This document shows, piece by piece, positions 27,268 to 39,400 of a DNA stretch of 64,000 bases. Below the pieces are notes generated by a model that searched no databases, was not told where the DNA came from, and saw nothing but the letters and a program-made list of their open reading frames with translations. Source of the DNA: Lutjanus erythropterus (Eukaryota > Chordata > Actinopteri > Lutjaniformes > Lutjanidae). The DNA lies in NCBI GenBank assembly GCA_020091685.1, contig CM034599.1:1369641-1433640 (forward strand). The letters run 5' to 3'. The position numbers and the translations under genes are program-made. Numbering within the stretch: position 1 is the stretch's first letter; every line of letters starts with the position of its first letter.

Positions 27268-29204
27268 TTACTTCAGGATGGTGTCTTCATTTGCTGGAAG
27301 GAGACAATAAATCAAGGATTTTACATTTTAAATATGTTTTCATTCACTCCCTGTAAGCTGTGGAGCATGCAGATGTTTGCATGATATTTTTGCAAACAGA
27401 AGACTTAATGTTTGACACCGTACCTTCTGCTAGCTGCTTGGCGATGCGCTCCTGCTCCTCACGAACCTTCTTCTCCTCCTCCTCGATCCTCCTCTCCTCA
27501 GCTGCAATCGGCTTCAGGTGATCTGAACAAATCAAAGGGTTCATTTCAAAAGGGAAGCACTAATTATGTGAAAAAAAATAATCTTCTTTCTTATTTTCAC
27601 AGGTAATCGTTTCCTTCTAGAAAATGTCAACAACAGCTGGCCACTGATCAGTTAACTGAGTAACTGCTGCAACTCTAAATACACGATCACCAATAAGAAC
27701 GACTCACCATATCTCCTTTTGCCGTAGATGATGCCAGCAATCAAAGCTGAATACCTCGCTGTCTGTAAAGGAGAAAACGATGAAAATGAATGACAGTCAT
27801 CCTGCTGTCCCGACAAAGTCTGTAGATTCTCAGTCAGCTGACAGAAAGAAGTCTTTAAACACTGAGGCAGAGATAACTGGAGTCTCTCAGAGTCTACATG
27901 TGTAAAACTGACAGACATGTTACAGACTCCTTCATGGAAGCTGAATATCTGTTTCACAGTTTGATCATCATGTTTTTGTAAACTGCTAACTTATGCAAAG
28001 TGCATCCATCTAAATCTATTATTAACAGTTTAAATGTTAAAGAGAAGGAAAAAGACTATTGAATTGATTTTGGTATCAGTAGATACTCTTGGCTGTGGTA
28101 TTAATATCAGTATCTTCAGTCAAAATAAACGCTTTTTTTTTTGCCCTAATTAACACTGCATCCCTCAGTGTTGCTACTGAGGCTGCAACTAACGTTTTTT
28201 TTTTTTTCATAGTCTATCAATTATCAATTATTTTCTCGTTTAATAGCTGTCGGTCTATAGTGTCAGAAAATGCTGAAAATGTTAATAAGCGTTTCCCAAA
28301 GTTCAAGATAACGTCCTCAAAAACAAATGATATTCAGTTTACTGAAAAAAATGAAAAATATTCACATTTAATAAACAGAAATAGAGAATTTTCACGTTTC
28401 TTAAAAATTACTCAACCAATTAATCCATTATCAAAATAGTTGCAGATTAATTTAATAATCCATTAATTGTTGCAGCTCTAGTTGTTACCCACTGAAATCT
28501 ATAATACTGCTGGAATTTAAAAAGACCATAGTTAGGTCATAAACTCTCCATCAGAGGTGAAGTGATCAACTTTCCAAAGCTGTCAGAAACATATCTTTAA
28601 TTCTGTAACAACAGAATTCATCGATGAGCCTCGGTTTCATTATAATGTAAACTTGAACAGTTTGTCCATCTGATGTGTTCAGTCTGTCAAACCCAAAGAG
28701 CGACTGAATGATCGTAAAACAAACAGTGACAGCTGAATTAAATACTGAACTGTCTTAATACTTAACTTTTACCGGAATAAAGAATGCATTATCAGTTATA
28801 AAATGTCTTGTATTGGATTCATGTCCATTATTTCAGAGGACAGGTCTATTTATAACCAGTGAGCGCTGCGTGGTTTCAACGGACAGACAAGTTTTTCACT
28901 GTGATCTTTTTATTCTGTTTGTAAAGTCAAGACTGATGTTCAGTTAATGCACATTAAACTACACAGTTACATTAAACAGATGCATTGTTCAGACTCACTG
29001 CAGCTCAGCTGTAGTTTGACTACACTTACTGTTAGCTAACATGCTGCCTGGCTAACAGTTAGCAGGTGGACGTGCTCTGCGTATATAGATAAAATTAAAT
29101 GCATTAAAGATAAATTTTACAGTAAAATAACTAAAACATTTCTACACAACATGGACAGAAACACAAACCTTAATCAGAGGAGACACAGCGACTGGAGGAG
29201 CCAT
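27268..29204 (-). CDS. atp5me: ATP synthase membrane subunit e
   Basis: Small inner-membrane subunit of mitochondrial F1Fo ATP synthase that supports enzyme dimers and crista shape (family knowledge). Coding exons on the minus strand: 29204-29169, 27762-27708, 27522-27424, 27293-27268; lengths 36+55+99+26 give 71 aa plus stop. The N-terminus MAPPVAVSPLIK and the membrane helix with its GxxxG-like stretch (ARYSALIAGIIYGKRRY) match the family. A charged helix follows (AAEERRIEEEEKKVREEQERIAKQLAE), and the protein ends NEDTILK like other vertebrate forms. The last exon codes only eight residues, yet its splice phase and C-terminus fit exactly. The start context has A at -3. Confidence 0.95.
28180..28480 (+). 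repeat. MITE family A copy 3 in atp5me intron 1
   Basis: Begins GGCTGCAACTAACG and ends TTGTTGCAGCTCTA, with the family core between (cccaaagttcaagataacgtcc, ttcagtttactg). Confidence 0.8.
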
Positions 29205-29330
29205 CGTTAGTTTACAGCAGGCTAACAGCAGATAGCAACAGAGGTCACTTTATCACCGCAGAGGACTGTGGGAGAACAGCTTCTTCTTCTCTGACGTTTT
29301 TACTGTAGCTTATATTCTCTTTCAAGTGCT
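29205..29330 (-). promoter_or_regulatory. atp5me: atp5me promoter / 5'UTR region
   Basis: Immediately upstream of the start codon. It contains AGGTCA (29242-29247), a nuclear-receptor/ERR-type half site often seen at mitochondrial genes, and no TATA box. GCTAAC-type motifs lie here (29221) and inside the start of intron 1 (GTTAGCTAAC 29031-29040). Assignment rests on position. Confidence 0.4.
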
Positions 29331-29614
29331 GCTGACATCTGCTGGACCAGATTCTCTAAACGTTGTATAAAATTATATTAAGATAAAATATAGTACTATG
29401 TTTTATAAAAAAAAAACTTACGCTTTAAATCTGAAATAAAGTTTCAAAATAATTAATTAAATTAAATTAATTAAATGACCACTCTTTAATTTGTTTTTGT
29501 TTTTTGTTTTGTTTTTTTTGCAGAGACGATTGTGAAAAAACAAACCAAAAAAAGCCAAAACAAAAACATATATTTCATTTTGAGAAGAAAATATTAAAAA
29601 GAAAGACATCTTTC

Positions 29615-29770
29615 CAGAGGTGGGAAAAAAATTTGAATTAAAGATGCTTGTGTGAAAAAACAACAACAACTTTACAACTTTAAAAATAGAAGTACTGACT
29701 CAACTTGTTTACTGCAGTAAAAGTGAAAAGGTTCAGGCTCTGAAATGTCTTCAAAGTATAAGAGTAAAAA
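29615..29770 (+). repeat. MITE family C copy (CAGAGGTGGGAAAAA start)
   Basis: Text of the form agaagtactgactcaac, tgtttactgcagtaaaagtg and aaaaggttcaggctctgaaa recurs inverted at 34170-34302, where the element ends ccacctctg. Weaker relatives lie near 37490-37600 and 41100-41210. Confidence 0.75.
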
Positions 29771-31179
29771 GTGGTCCTCTGAAGGACATTTCTACAAACC
29801 AAACTGAACCTGCTGTCTGGTTCTGATTCTGACAGCAGCAGCTGTCCACAAGAGGTCAGTAGAGATGTATGCAGGTGACCAGCTCAGTCAGTGAGGCCTG
29901 ACACTTAACTTGAAGATGTAGTTTTTAATCATTGAGGACAATAACATAACATGGACTAACTAACTTATAACACAACCTTCTCAGTATATTCCCTGTAAAG
30001 TCTTGAGGTGGGAAATCACCAGTGCAGTGATTCTGGCTCGTCTTCACACATCACTCCTTCCAGGAAAAATGCTGGAAATGCTGCGTGTGTGAATGAGGCT
30101 ATAGAATAATAACCTGACTCCAGAGTGTGTAAACATGTGCTGCATGACTGTGAAACAATCTGAGCTGATCTGACAGGGTGTAACCTTGGTCCTATATTTC
30201 TGACTGGTGGCATGCTGGCTGCTTTAGCATCATCAGCTCCAAAACTTCTACCAGAACAGATCTTTCCTCCATGCAACATTTCCCTAAAACATATATAGAC
30301 TGATATACACTTAATCCCTTTCAGTCATCAGTAAAGGGTATGTGTTTAAAGGGTATGTGTTTAAAGGGTAAATGCTCCTTTATTGCTCAAGGAGTCTCCC
30401 TTAAAATGAGTTTGTGTGTTAGAGGAAACTTTATAAACTGAAAGATCTGGGACCAGAGGGAAAATCTAGGTGGCTGCATCTGTATGTTATTGCCATTGTC
30501 TTCTTGTCTTTGGAAAAATGAAAAATTATGAATCAAAAAACAAAGAGCCCAATACTTTAATAATCAGAACAGTGTTTATTGAAAACAGAGTATCAGACTG
30601 CATCGTGTGTAAATCGTACTGCATGCTTTGTCGGCAAAACTACTGAATATTGCAAACACATGAAGAGCATTTTGAGTTCACTTTACAAGCTTCAGGAGGT
30701 CTGCAGCCTCCTGTGGGAGCACACAGACTGAAAACATGGCAACACTAATATGTGATGCTGATTCCAAATATACATCTTCCGAAATCAGTGAAACGTAGAA
30801 TAATGTAGCAAAATAAAGAAAAAGATCAATTCCCTGAGAGCTTGATGATAAAAAACAAAAAACATTTTCATTCTAAAGTTCAGACCTCTTCATCCAAACA
30901 GTAACGTGTCGTAGACAATATCAATACTAATATTTTCAGCAGGACCATTTTTAAAACACATTTGTTAAAAAAAACATTTTCATTTTACAATACAAAAGCA
31001 TCTTCACAGTTACAATGAAAGTATCAGATATAAGCATATTCCTTTTAAACTTTAACTTCACTGAAGCCATGTGATTATTATACTGAAATCCAACATCAAA
31101 TCCAACATGCCATATTTGTGCAGCAGCAACATTACATCAAATGGAAATATTGCTGTAATATTAATAATAATAATAATAA

Positions 31180-31528
31180 TTTGAATTTCAAATCCTAAAC
31201 AAGTCAAAGTTTAGGACTTGGGGCTTGACTTGAGACTTGCCTATCTTGACTTGGAGCTTGAAAGTGGGGCAGGCATTTTTTTTTTTTTTTTAGCGTCCTC
31301 CTCTTTACTCTGTTTTCAGGCTTTAGAGCATCTAGACTGTAACGGGAGACTTTGTCCAATCACAGGTCGGCAAGATAGCTGAGTATTGAGTCTCTGGAAA
31401 GTGTCTCAACAACCAACTATCTTTCTCCAGAACCGGCAACCCCAGCTTTAACTCGGGACTTGAGTGCAAAAACTTGAGACTTACTTTTGACTTGCAAAAC
31501 AATAACTTGGTCCCATCTCTGGTATAAA
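31180..31528 (-). repeat. MITE family B copy 2
   Basis: Inverted relative of the 22195-22750 element: gacttggggcttgacttgagacttgcc text, ending near aacttggtcccatctctgg. Confidence 0.65.
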
Positions 31529-31589
31529 GTAAGAAAAGTATGGTGACCTGTAAACAAAAGTAACTATTTTAAAAATTCAAATAGTGTGG

Positions 31590-31990
31590 CAAATTTCATT
31601 TCACTACACTATTGGAAATAAAGCTGCTAGCAAGAACCATAAAAACTTCTTTGGCTTGTATCCATATGAGAACCCTTTCATATTCCAAGGGTTTCATCTA
31701 GAACCTTCCATGACAACTCTTTCATGTTCCAAGGGTTTCACCCTGAACCCTGCCAGGATGTTCTACCAGGAACGCTATTATTCTGCAAGGGTTTCATCTA
31801 GAATCCGCTCTAGAACCCCTTTCTGTTGTGGTGCAATCTTTCTTTCAAAAATGGCTGGAAAGAGTTCATAATGGAACCCTTTCAAAGAACCCTTGACAAA
31901 TCCTTTACTAAAAAAAAAAGCGTTCTTCAGAAGCAAATGGTTCTGAGTAGAACCTCAGTCCCTCAGTCCTTTGGAACCTTTGTTTCTAAG
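31590..31990 (+). repeat. Degenerate array of GGTTTCATCTAGAACC-type units
   Basis: Repeated blocks carry caagggtttca(t/c)c followed by tagaacc, a pattern of runs of gaacc and its complement ggttc. Spacing is irregular and boundaries approximate. Confidence 0.6.
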
Positions 31991-32167
31991 CGAGTGCTAA
32001 CTGCGATAGAGATCCATGTGTGATCCCTCACTGGCTTACCAACAGTAAAAGCTGCCTCTCTACAGGACTGAACGCACAGCAGGATGTTCAGAGGGACTGA
32101 ACCCTCGTCTTTTTGCACAGTTTTACAGTCAAGCATTTTATTTCTGTATAAAAAGTCACAGAAGAAA

Positions 32168-35100
32168 TCAGTGTGTGTGACTGTGGTGGTTTCCGAAGCA
32201 GTGGTTGAGCTTTGTTAAGGTCCTGTTGGCAAACCGGATCCTCCCTCGTTTCTTCAGCGAGGCTGTGTACTGGTTGGACTTGAGTTTGGAGTAATAGTCT
32301 GAGAACTTGTTGAAGAGGATGGATATGGGCAGACCGTTGAGGATGATTCCAAACGCGATGCAGATGAAGGCGAAGAGACGACCCAGGATGGTCTCTGGGT
32401 AGACGTCTCCGTAGCCCACAGTGGAGATGCTGACCTGCAGGAGAGCAGAAACACGTGTCACAAACCTTAACAGCAGTGTCCTGTTTGATAGACCCTCAAC
32501 TGATCGACGTAATCATCAGCAAAACAGTGGAGAAAAACACACAGACTGGATTCAAACTGAGAACAATGTGAATGTCAGAGGTCTGGACCTGAGTCACATG
32601 ACTCAAGTCACAAATATGATGACATGAAAAAATCAAATTAGACTTGCAACTTGACTTGGACTTAATGATCAGTTAACTTTGTGATCTTTATGATCAGTTA
32701 TTACAGTGATGCATCATACAGCTGTACCTGCAGAAAGAAAACAAGTGAAGCTTGTTGATTTTAAACTCAATAAAATTAACTAAATCTATTCAACAGCTTC
32801 ACTTGATTGTTGAGTCAGAGCCCTTTTACCAACTTGTGTCACATCAGGGACACAAAGTGAAGATATATCACTCTTTAATTTGCTCTCTCTCTCCACCAAC
32901 ACACTCTGCTGTCATTTGTATTTATCTGTGGAGAGAGAAGCTCCGCCCACTGTCACACCCCCGTGGCAAAAGTTTGAAACAAACAGTGATCTTCAATTCT
33001 CTTGTCTACCTTTCCAAGAGGGAAGTTCTATGAGACGTTCTGCTGATAGACTTCGCTGCTCTAATGATGCAAAAAATGGCACATAATTGCATCTGTATCT
33101 GTTCATATGAAGACAACAAGGATCTGTAGCAGTGAGTCACAGTTTCCTTCACTATAACCATCGCTATGATCATGAGGATTATTATTTGGATTAAAAGTAA
33201 GATTCTACCTCTCGGTCACAGAAGGAGGGGAGTGAGCTGCTAACAGGTTTATCAGTGAGAACAGATAACAAAGACAAGTTATTCCACCCTGTAAAACTGA
33301 CCAGACACTACGAGTAAATCAGTAAATATACTTTATAGATATGCAGTCTGTAGTGTGAACCTTGTCATGGAGCACAGTGAAGCAGGAGCTGAGACATCCT
33401 ACAGGAGAGCTGACCTCATTATGTTCTGTAAGCCAGGTAGTGCTGCAGAGTAATCTAATAATGAAACACAGTGAACACACCGATCAGAGACTGTGTCAGC
33501 ACTGATTCAGTGACAGGGCGTTTTATTTCCCTCATAGAAAGAGGTTACTTTAGTTTGTCACTCAGGGCAGTGATTCATTTAAGATCCCTAATTTTAAGAT
33601 TTGTGTGTTTTCCATACTTTTGTACTTTTTTAAAGGACAACTTTTTCAGCGTGGACCCAATTTTCCCAAACTAACAACTATTTTAATTATCGATTAATCT
33701 GCCTCAATTACTCAATTAATGGTTTAGCCTATAAAAAGTAAAAAAAAATGCATAAAATGCTCCTCATTATTTCCCAGACACCAAAGTGACGCCTTGGCGT
33801 GGCTTCTTTTGTCCAACAAACTGTCCAAAACCAAAAGTCTCTTTATTTACTCTCATAAATGACAAAGAAAAGTAGCAAATCCTCACAACTGACAGGGTTT
33901 GTGCAACTTTTAAGAGTTTAATTCAAGCTGGTGGTGAGTTTTATTTTGTTTCTGTCCAGTTTGAAGGATGATGATAATGTTGTTTAAATTACTGATTTGA
34001 AGATAAGACAACAACAATGTAAAAGACGTAACAAGAAGAAACAGACAAGAGTCAGAGACTCGACAACAAAGAAAAAGTGAGGTTCAGTTTCAGCTTTGCA
34101 CAGAAACAGTCAGTAGAAATGTCCTTCGGGGGACAACTTTTTATTTTTATACATTGAGAACATTTCAGAGCCTGAACCTTTTCACTTCTACTGCAGTAAA
34201 CAGGTCGAATCAGTACTTCTACTTTTACCAGAGCCTTTTTTGTGCAAATATTTGTACCTCTACTTGAGTAACGGATACATGTACTTTTTCCACCTCTGTT
34301 GTACGGATCCTTTTCTATAAAGTTGTCAGACACAGGAAGGATTATGTCATTGCTGAGTTTCCCTTCTGCATCTTCCACTGCAGTGACCTCCCTCAATAAA
34401 TCACCAAGTTAGACACGCAAAAAAAATATTGAAGTTATCCTTTAAGGTTTCTGTTAATCTTCCACCTGTTTTGTTATTTTTGAATTAATTGTCTTCTTTC
34501 CTTGTTCCTTTCACACTATTACTGCAGACATTTGTACTTACAGCTGCCCACCACCATGCGTGAGGGATGCTGGTGAAGTTCGTTTGCGGCATGTCGTGCT
34601 CCACAGTGTAAACCATGGCGGAGAAGCTGAAGATGCCCATAGCGATGAAGAGGAAGAGGCAGCCCACCTGCTGGTAGCACTGACGCAGAGTGAAGCCGAA
34701 CGCCCGCAGACCCGTGGAGTGTCGCGCCAGCTTCAAGATACGAAAGATCCGCATCAGTCTCATGATCCGCAGCACCTGGCCCAGCTTCCCCACCTGCCCC
34801 ACCGCCTGCATGTCGGCCTCGTGCTTCATGTAGTTCTCCTCGTTGTCAAATAACTCGAGGAAGACCTGCAGGTACTGAGGCAGGATGGCGATCAGGTCCA
34901 CGGTGTTGAGCACGCTCCTGCTGAAGGCCTTGAGGTCCGGCGTGGATATCAGACGTAGCAGGTACTCCATGGTGAAGAAGGCGATGCACATGGACTCCAC
35001 GTACTCCCAGTATGTCTTCCCACTGAGCTGACCTGTCGGAGTCCTGTACTGCATCTCCTCCACCGTGTTGAGAGTCATGGCCACCAGAGAGATCAAGACA

Positions 35101-35882
35101 AACAGGCTGGACGCCACCGCCATCAGCTTGGCCTTGATGGACGAAAACGGCTTCTCCATCAGGTTCCAGATGGCTCGCCGCCTCTGTCCCATGAACATGT
35201 CGTGGAAGAGCTCCTCGTTCTCCTCAATCTCCACCTCCGCCTCCAGCTCCCTCTGGATCTTCAGCTGGTCGTTCAGCTCATCCTGCCGCTCCTCGAAGGA
35301 GATGCGGCAGCAGCGGTGGGTGTTCCTGATCCTCACGCCCCAGTAGTTGATCTCCTCCAGGAAGTTTCGGGGACACAACTCGTCTTTGATCCACAGCACG
35401 CCGGTCCTGTAGAAGTTGAAGATGCTGTGAAAGACGTCTGGGTCCCTGTCAAAGAAGTACTCGTTGTTGGTCACAGTGTAGTCATCACACAGGTCCAGCT
35501 TCATGTTGTGGTCCGTGTAGGTGGCCAGGCGTCCGATTCTGGTCTTGGGATACTTAGCAGCCATCTTGTAGGCGATCTGGTAGGGCTTTCCCCCGACATT
35601 GATGTTGATCACATAGTTCTTCTTGGAAGGTGAGAACTGTTTGGAGAAGCCGTACGGAGTAATGTCGTCCTCCTCATCCTCGTACTCGGCGTAGATGTCG
35701 TAGATGTCCCTGTCCCTGCTCAGCTCCTGCATAGAGTTCCATGTCTTCACGCAGCTCTCCTTGGCGAGCGGATACGCAATCTCAGAGGGTCTCCGACTAA
35801 TGTCTGAATCTGTGACTTTGTAGTTGGGGAAGAGACTCTGTCTCCTGTTCCACAGGTTGACCACCTTGCTGGTGCTCCCCAT
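32168..35882 (-). CDS. kcnv2: Voltage-gated K+ channel modifier subunit Kv8.2
   Basis: Silent Kv subunit that co-assembles with Kv2 channels and shapes photoreceptor currents; human loss causes a cone dystrophy with supernormal rod response (family knowledge). Exon 1 is 35882-34542 and exon 2 is 32434-32168, with a phase 0 junction just before the pore; 535 aa, human 545. The N-terminus (1-88) is acidic, with EYEDEEDD near 66-73. T1 domain about 90-195 ([13 protein letters not shown]-like block, [17 protein letters not shown]). S1 253-272, S2 295-312, S3 325-345. S4 370-388 ([18 protein letters not shown]), S5 406-426, pore filter STVGYGD. S6 has NGLPISIL in place of the second-proline PVP motif of conducting Kv channels, as expected for a silent subunit. 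[10 protein letters not shown] and [19 protein letters not shown] are near-identical to human KCNV2. Fish can carry two copies, and I cannot tell which this is. Confidence 0.97.
32565..32665 (-). repeat. MITE family B fragment in kcnv2 intron
   Basis: Reads, in inverse, the family B end: cagaggtctggacctgagtc, then acatgactcaagtcac. Confidence 0.6.
33672..33905 (+). repeat. Family A-like element, diverged, in kcnv2 intron
   Basis: Starts aacaactattttaattatcgattaatctgcc and carries cctataaaaagt, like family A, but its core differs (ctcattatttcccagacacc). Boundaries are approximate. Confidence 0.5.
34170..34302 (-). repeat. MITE family C copy, inverted, in kcnv2 intron
   Basis: Inverse of 29615-29770: cagagcctgaaccttttcac, ctactgcagtaaacagg, cagtacttctacttttac, ending ccacctctg. 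Confidence 0.75.
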
Positions 35883-36060
35883 GTCGATCTCCCCCCTGGA
35901 CTACAGAGCAGACAGAGCGCTCAGACCAGCCAGCATTACCATGGTCTAATACCCCCGTTACCAAGGACAGGAGCAGGATGCCTCATGGCCCCATTAATGT
36001 TGCTGACTGAGAGGATCCGTGTGCTTACAGGACATCTAAATACTATTATCCCCCGCTGAG
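35883..36060 (-). promoter_or_regulatory. kcnv2: kcnv2 upstream region with photoreceptor-type motifs
   Basis: TGCTGACTGAG at 36001-36011 resembles the NRL/MARE element. TAAT cores lie nearby at 35995-35998 and in CTAATACC (35946-35953), and attatccccc near 36036 resembles a CRX/OTX-type site. The match to the gene's known photoreceptor expression is suggestive only, and the transcription start is not located. Confidence 0.35.
35901..35942 (-). promoter_or_regulatory. 13-codon upstream ORF before kcnv2
   Basis: Minus-strand ATG at 35942-35940 in a strong context (A at -3, G at +4). It runs 13 codons (MVMLAGLSALSAL) to TAG, 18 nt before the kcnv2 ATG. The CTGTCTGCTCTGTAG that closes it could instead be a 3' splice acceptor, in which case the ORF would be intronic. 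Confidence 0.4.
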
Positions 36061-38506
36061 CTGTCGGGCTCACATGACACTGGCGTTGTGGCACCTCTCA
36101 ACACATGCCTGTCATGAACTCACCTTCTGTTAGTTCATAAACATTCATGATATGAGCTTCTAGTGCAGCTGATTTGTGTGATTTAAGGACAGAAAATACA
36201 ACAATCAGTGTTGTTTTCCTCACATGTATTTATGAATGCATCAGCTTGGTGCCACGCATTAATCTTTAAACAATCCCTACAGATTACTCAAGGAAGTCAT
36301 ATTGGAGGGCTATGATTGGAAAATACCACCGCGCAACTTGTTTTCTTCATGCTCTTTGAGGAAAATTAAAATACTGGGAGACGATTTTTTTGTAGATAAA
36401 ATGCTAAATATTTTGCACATTTTTATTTTGGGTTAAGAGTCTTTTTCAATGTTTACAACAAATTGTTTATGTCGGTTTTTATTGTGCTCATACTTTAAGA
36501 TTCCCATACTGAAGGGGAACAAAGGGAAGGCTGGTGGATACATACAAGAGGATAAAGGCTTTAAGCATTAGCCTACTTCCTGATTGGGAGGGGGTGCAGG
36601 AGGAATCTTCAGAACCTGAAGTGAGTCGAGGTCACAGACTCGAGGAAATAATCTTCTGCCTCTTATTGATAATCAATACGTCTGCGATACTATCTGAACT
36701 AACAGAGCAAGTAGTGACTTAACCAGATGGAATTTCCACTCAGAAGAAGTCTGTAACTTAAGTGCCAATTAAATCTTGTTATTGATTATCAGATTATTGT
36801 CCTGCTGATTAACAGTGCCGGCTGAGCAGAGATGTATTCTGTGAGGCCACTGGCTGATAATATAATGAAACATGCTGTAGATTCTTATTTACCGTCTTGG
36901 TGTCAAGCAGCGCTGACTAGTTAAAACAATTAAGGCTTTAAGTAGTTAAAGCAGTGACATTTAAATAGAGCCGCCAGACTTAAGCTTGTCTTGTTAGTGT
37001 AGTTTGTCAAAAGACCCAGAGGTAAACTGGATTTGTCATGCAAACCACAGCGTCACACTGGAAAGAAGAAACGGCTGTGAAAAAAAGGAAATGTTAATAT
37101 TTATGATGTATGATCTGATGTACTGAATGATTTACAGTGTTAAGCTTCATGGTTACTGATGAGCCTCTTAAAGACTTAAAATGAGAAAAAATAACTGAAC
37201 AAAACAGAGAGAAATGAAAAGAAAAAAGAAAAAGAAACTGAAACGTGTTTTGTATGCTATGAATTAGTAATGATTCATTGATTGTTAGCATTTTCACCTA
37301 CTCTTTATTGAAAAATGCATCAAATTTGCAGCCTTATTTTAAAGATGTGAGTTTAACCACTGAGCAGAACAGAACAGGAGTGTAGAGAAATTTAGACTGA
37401 AGATTTGGAGAAACAAGAACCACTTTGATTGAAAGCTGCTATTGACAGAGCATTTAACATGAACAGTTAAAAAGTAACTAATACTCTGAGTAGTTTTTGA
37501 GATTAATACTTTGTACTTTTGCTTATTTTGTAACACCAGTACTTTTACTTGTAATTGAGTAATATTTCAGTCATGTAACAGTACTTTCCACTGAATATTA
37601 CCCACAGTTCCTCAACAAATAAAAGGATAAAAGGACAGCAGATTTATCTTGGTATTAACTTTGTCTGTGGCAGCAGCAGGTCTTCTGGATTTCTGTTTTT
37701 TTCAGCAGTAATTGTTTATTTGATAGACATCAAGTAAAAAAAGTTTGTTTCAAACAAGTCAAGCATCACCGAGACAAACCTTTGGTTCTGGTTTGGACAG
37801 AAATGATCAGCCCTTTGGTACGTCCACTGACCACACAGCATCAGTGGTTCCTGCACTTCTGCACTTATATTTAAATTTAGAATGAACATTTTTTTTCCTC
37901 AATGATCCAGAAACAATCCAGGAAGCAGGATTGTAAAACAAAGTATTAATGGAAATCTCTATACGGGCATTTCACAGGATTAATATCATCTGCTCTCATC
38001 ATCAGTCACTATTGTCCACAAGATTTACGGATCAAATTTAGTAAAGTCCCTTTAAAGCTGCTTAGTAAAGAAGAATGTAGGTTATAATCCTTCATATAGG
38101 GTTATAAAGCCTCCTGTCAGTCACATACATTCTTTACACCTACATGCTGTTATTTACAGCTGAGAAATCCACACACAGACTGTTCAGTGACATAAATGCT
38201 TCTGTTTGACCTCTGTTGATGTGATTACACACTCAGACTGTAGAGACTCTGCTCGGAGTTTGTTTTTGTGTTTTCCTCACAGCTGTTTGGTTTGTAGAAC
38301 GACACCATAAAAACTAAATGTTTTACATGTCGTCTCATTGTACGCTCGTTTGACCACTTCCAGGTACATAATCTGAGTTTTACCCCTTTCAGTTCATCAT
38401 ATAAAGTCGTAACAGATTCAAATCACCATATTGCACAATTTATGTTGAGGTGAAAATGCTGCTTTTCCACCAGCATGGATCAGTCATTCAGTCCTGGAGC
38501 TGATTT

Positions 38507-38510
<4 letters not shown>

Positions 38511-38543
<33 letters not shown>

Positions 38544-38567
38544 CACCTTTAATGTCTGTCTGCCTGC

Positions 38568-38647
<80 letters not shown>
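38511..38647 (+). repeat. Poly-T (33) and (CTAT)n microsatellite
   Basis: Thirty-three consecutive T at 38511-38543, then about 20 CTAT units at 38568-38647. Confidence 0.97.
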
Positions 38648-39234
38648 TTTCACTGGTGTTTTTGTGAAAAATGATCAAAATGAGTTTCCTCACAACAAAT
38701 AACTAAATAAAGTATGATAGAGAAATGGGTGTATCTCAGAACTATATGCAGTTATCTAAAATACTTGGTACCAATGAATGGAAAACTTCAGTTTTAACAA
38801 TTTGTGCTGTAAATCTAAAATTTAGCATGTCAAAGGAGTATTAAACTTATTTTGTGAGTTGAGATTCAACTTTTGTGATGTTTAGCCAAATGTCCTGACA
38901 GTTTCCCCTCCAGTTGGAAAAAAATTATGTCAGGCGTTTCCTTAACATTAAATATTTAGTTGTTAGTCATTAATAGATTAAGTTTGGCAGGTTATTTTAT
39001 TTATTTATTTTTTGTCAGGATAAATTTTTCAAAGTGTTTGTTGTTGTAAAACACAAACAGAGAGCAGAGTAATTAAAACTCTATTGGAAGAAAACAAAAA
39101 TTATTTTTCTTCTTAGTGCTATTTAGAGCATGGGATAGACTCTTGTGGCTGAAATGAGTCTGACAACAACAAGTGCTTCCAAAAATTATCCTGAATATAA
39201 ATAAATAAATAGAATAAATCACCTGTTTTTCATC

Positions 39235-39400
39235 TGTTTTCACAGTTGGAAAGTGACCTTGGCAAAACTTTTTTCCCGCCTGTTTTGAAATTGTTCTTCA
39301 GTCATAAACACAGAAAAGAAAAAAAAACCCACAATGGATCATCAGATTTTTTCTCTCTTGGGGCTTCCATAGTGGACTCATTAATATCTTCTCAAAGATT
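39235..39400 (+). repeat. Dispersed repeat, also at 57940-58135
   Basis: Both places share aaaacttttttc, agtcataaacacag, aatggatca and ctctc(t)(t)gggcttcca in the same order. Confidence 0.6.

Larger units (their letters stand above)
29331..32167. other. atp5me-kcnv2 gap with the kcnv2 3' region
   Basis: No gene is seen. It is repeat-rich (29615-29770, 31180-31528, 31590-31990). Minus-strand AATAAA candidates for kcnv2 lie at 32137-32142 (26 nt after the stop, giving an unusually short 3'UTR) and near 30574 (a 1.6-kb 3'UTR that would include repeats). I cannot decide between them. Confidence 0.5.

Noticed and set aside
34485-34541. kcnv2 ending after exon 1 (...[16 protein letters not shown]-type tail)
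   Set aside because: This is read-through of the donor at 34541. Splicing to 32434 restores the pore filter and S6.
38568-38647. CRISPR-like array
   Set aside because: A 4-bp microsatellite with no spacers; the host is a vertebrate.
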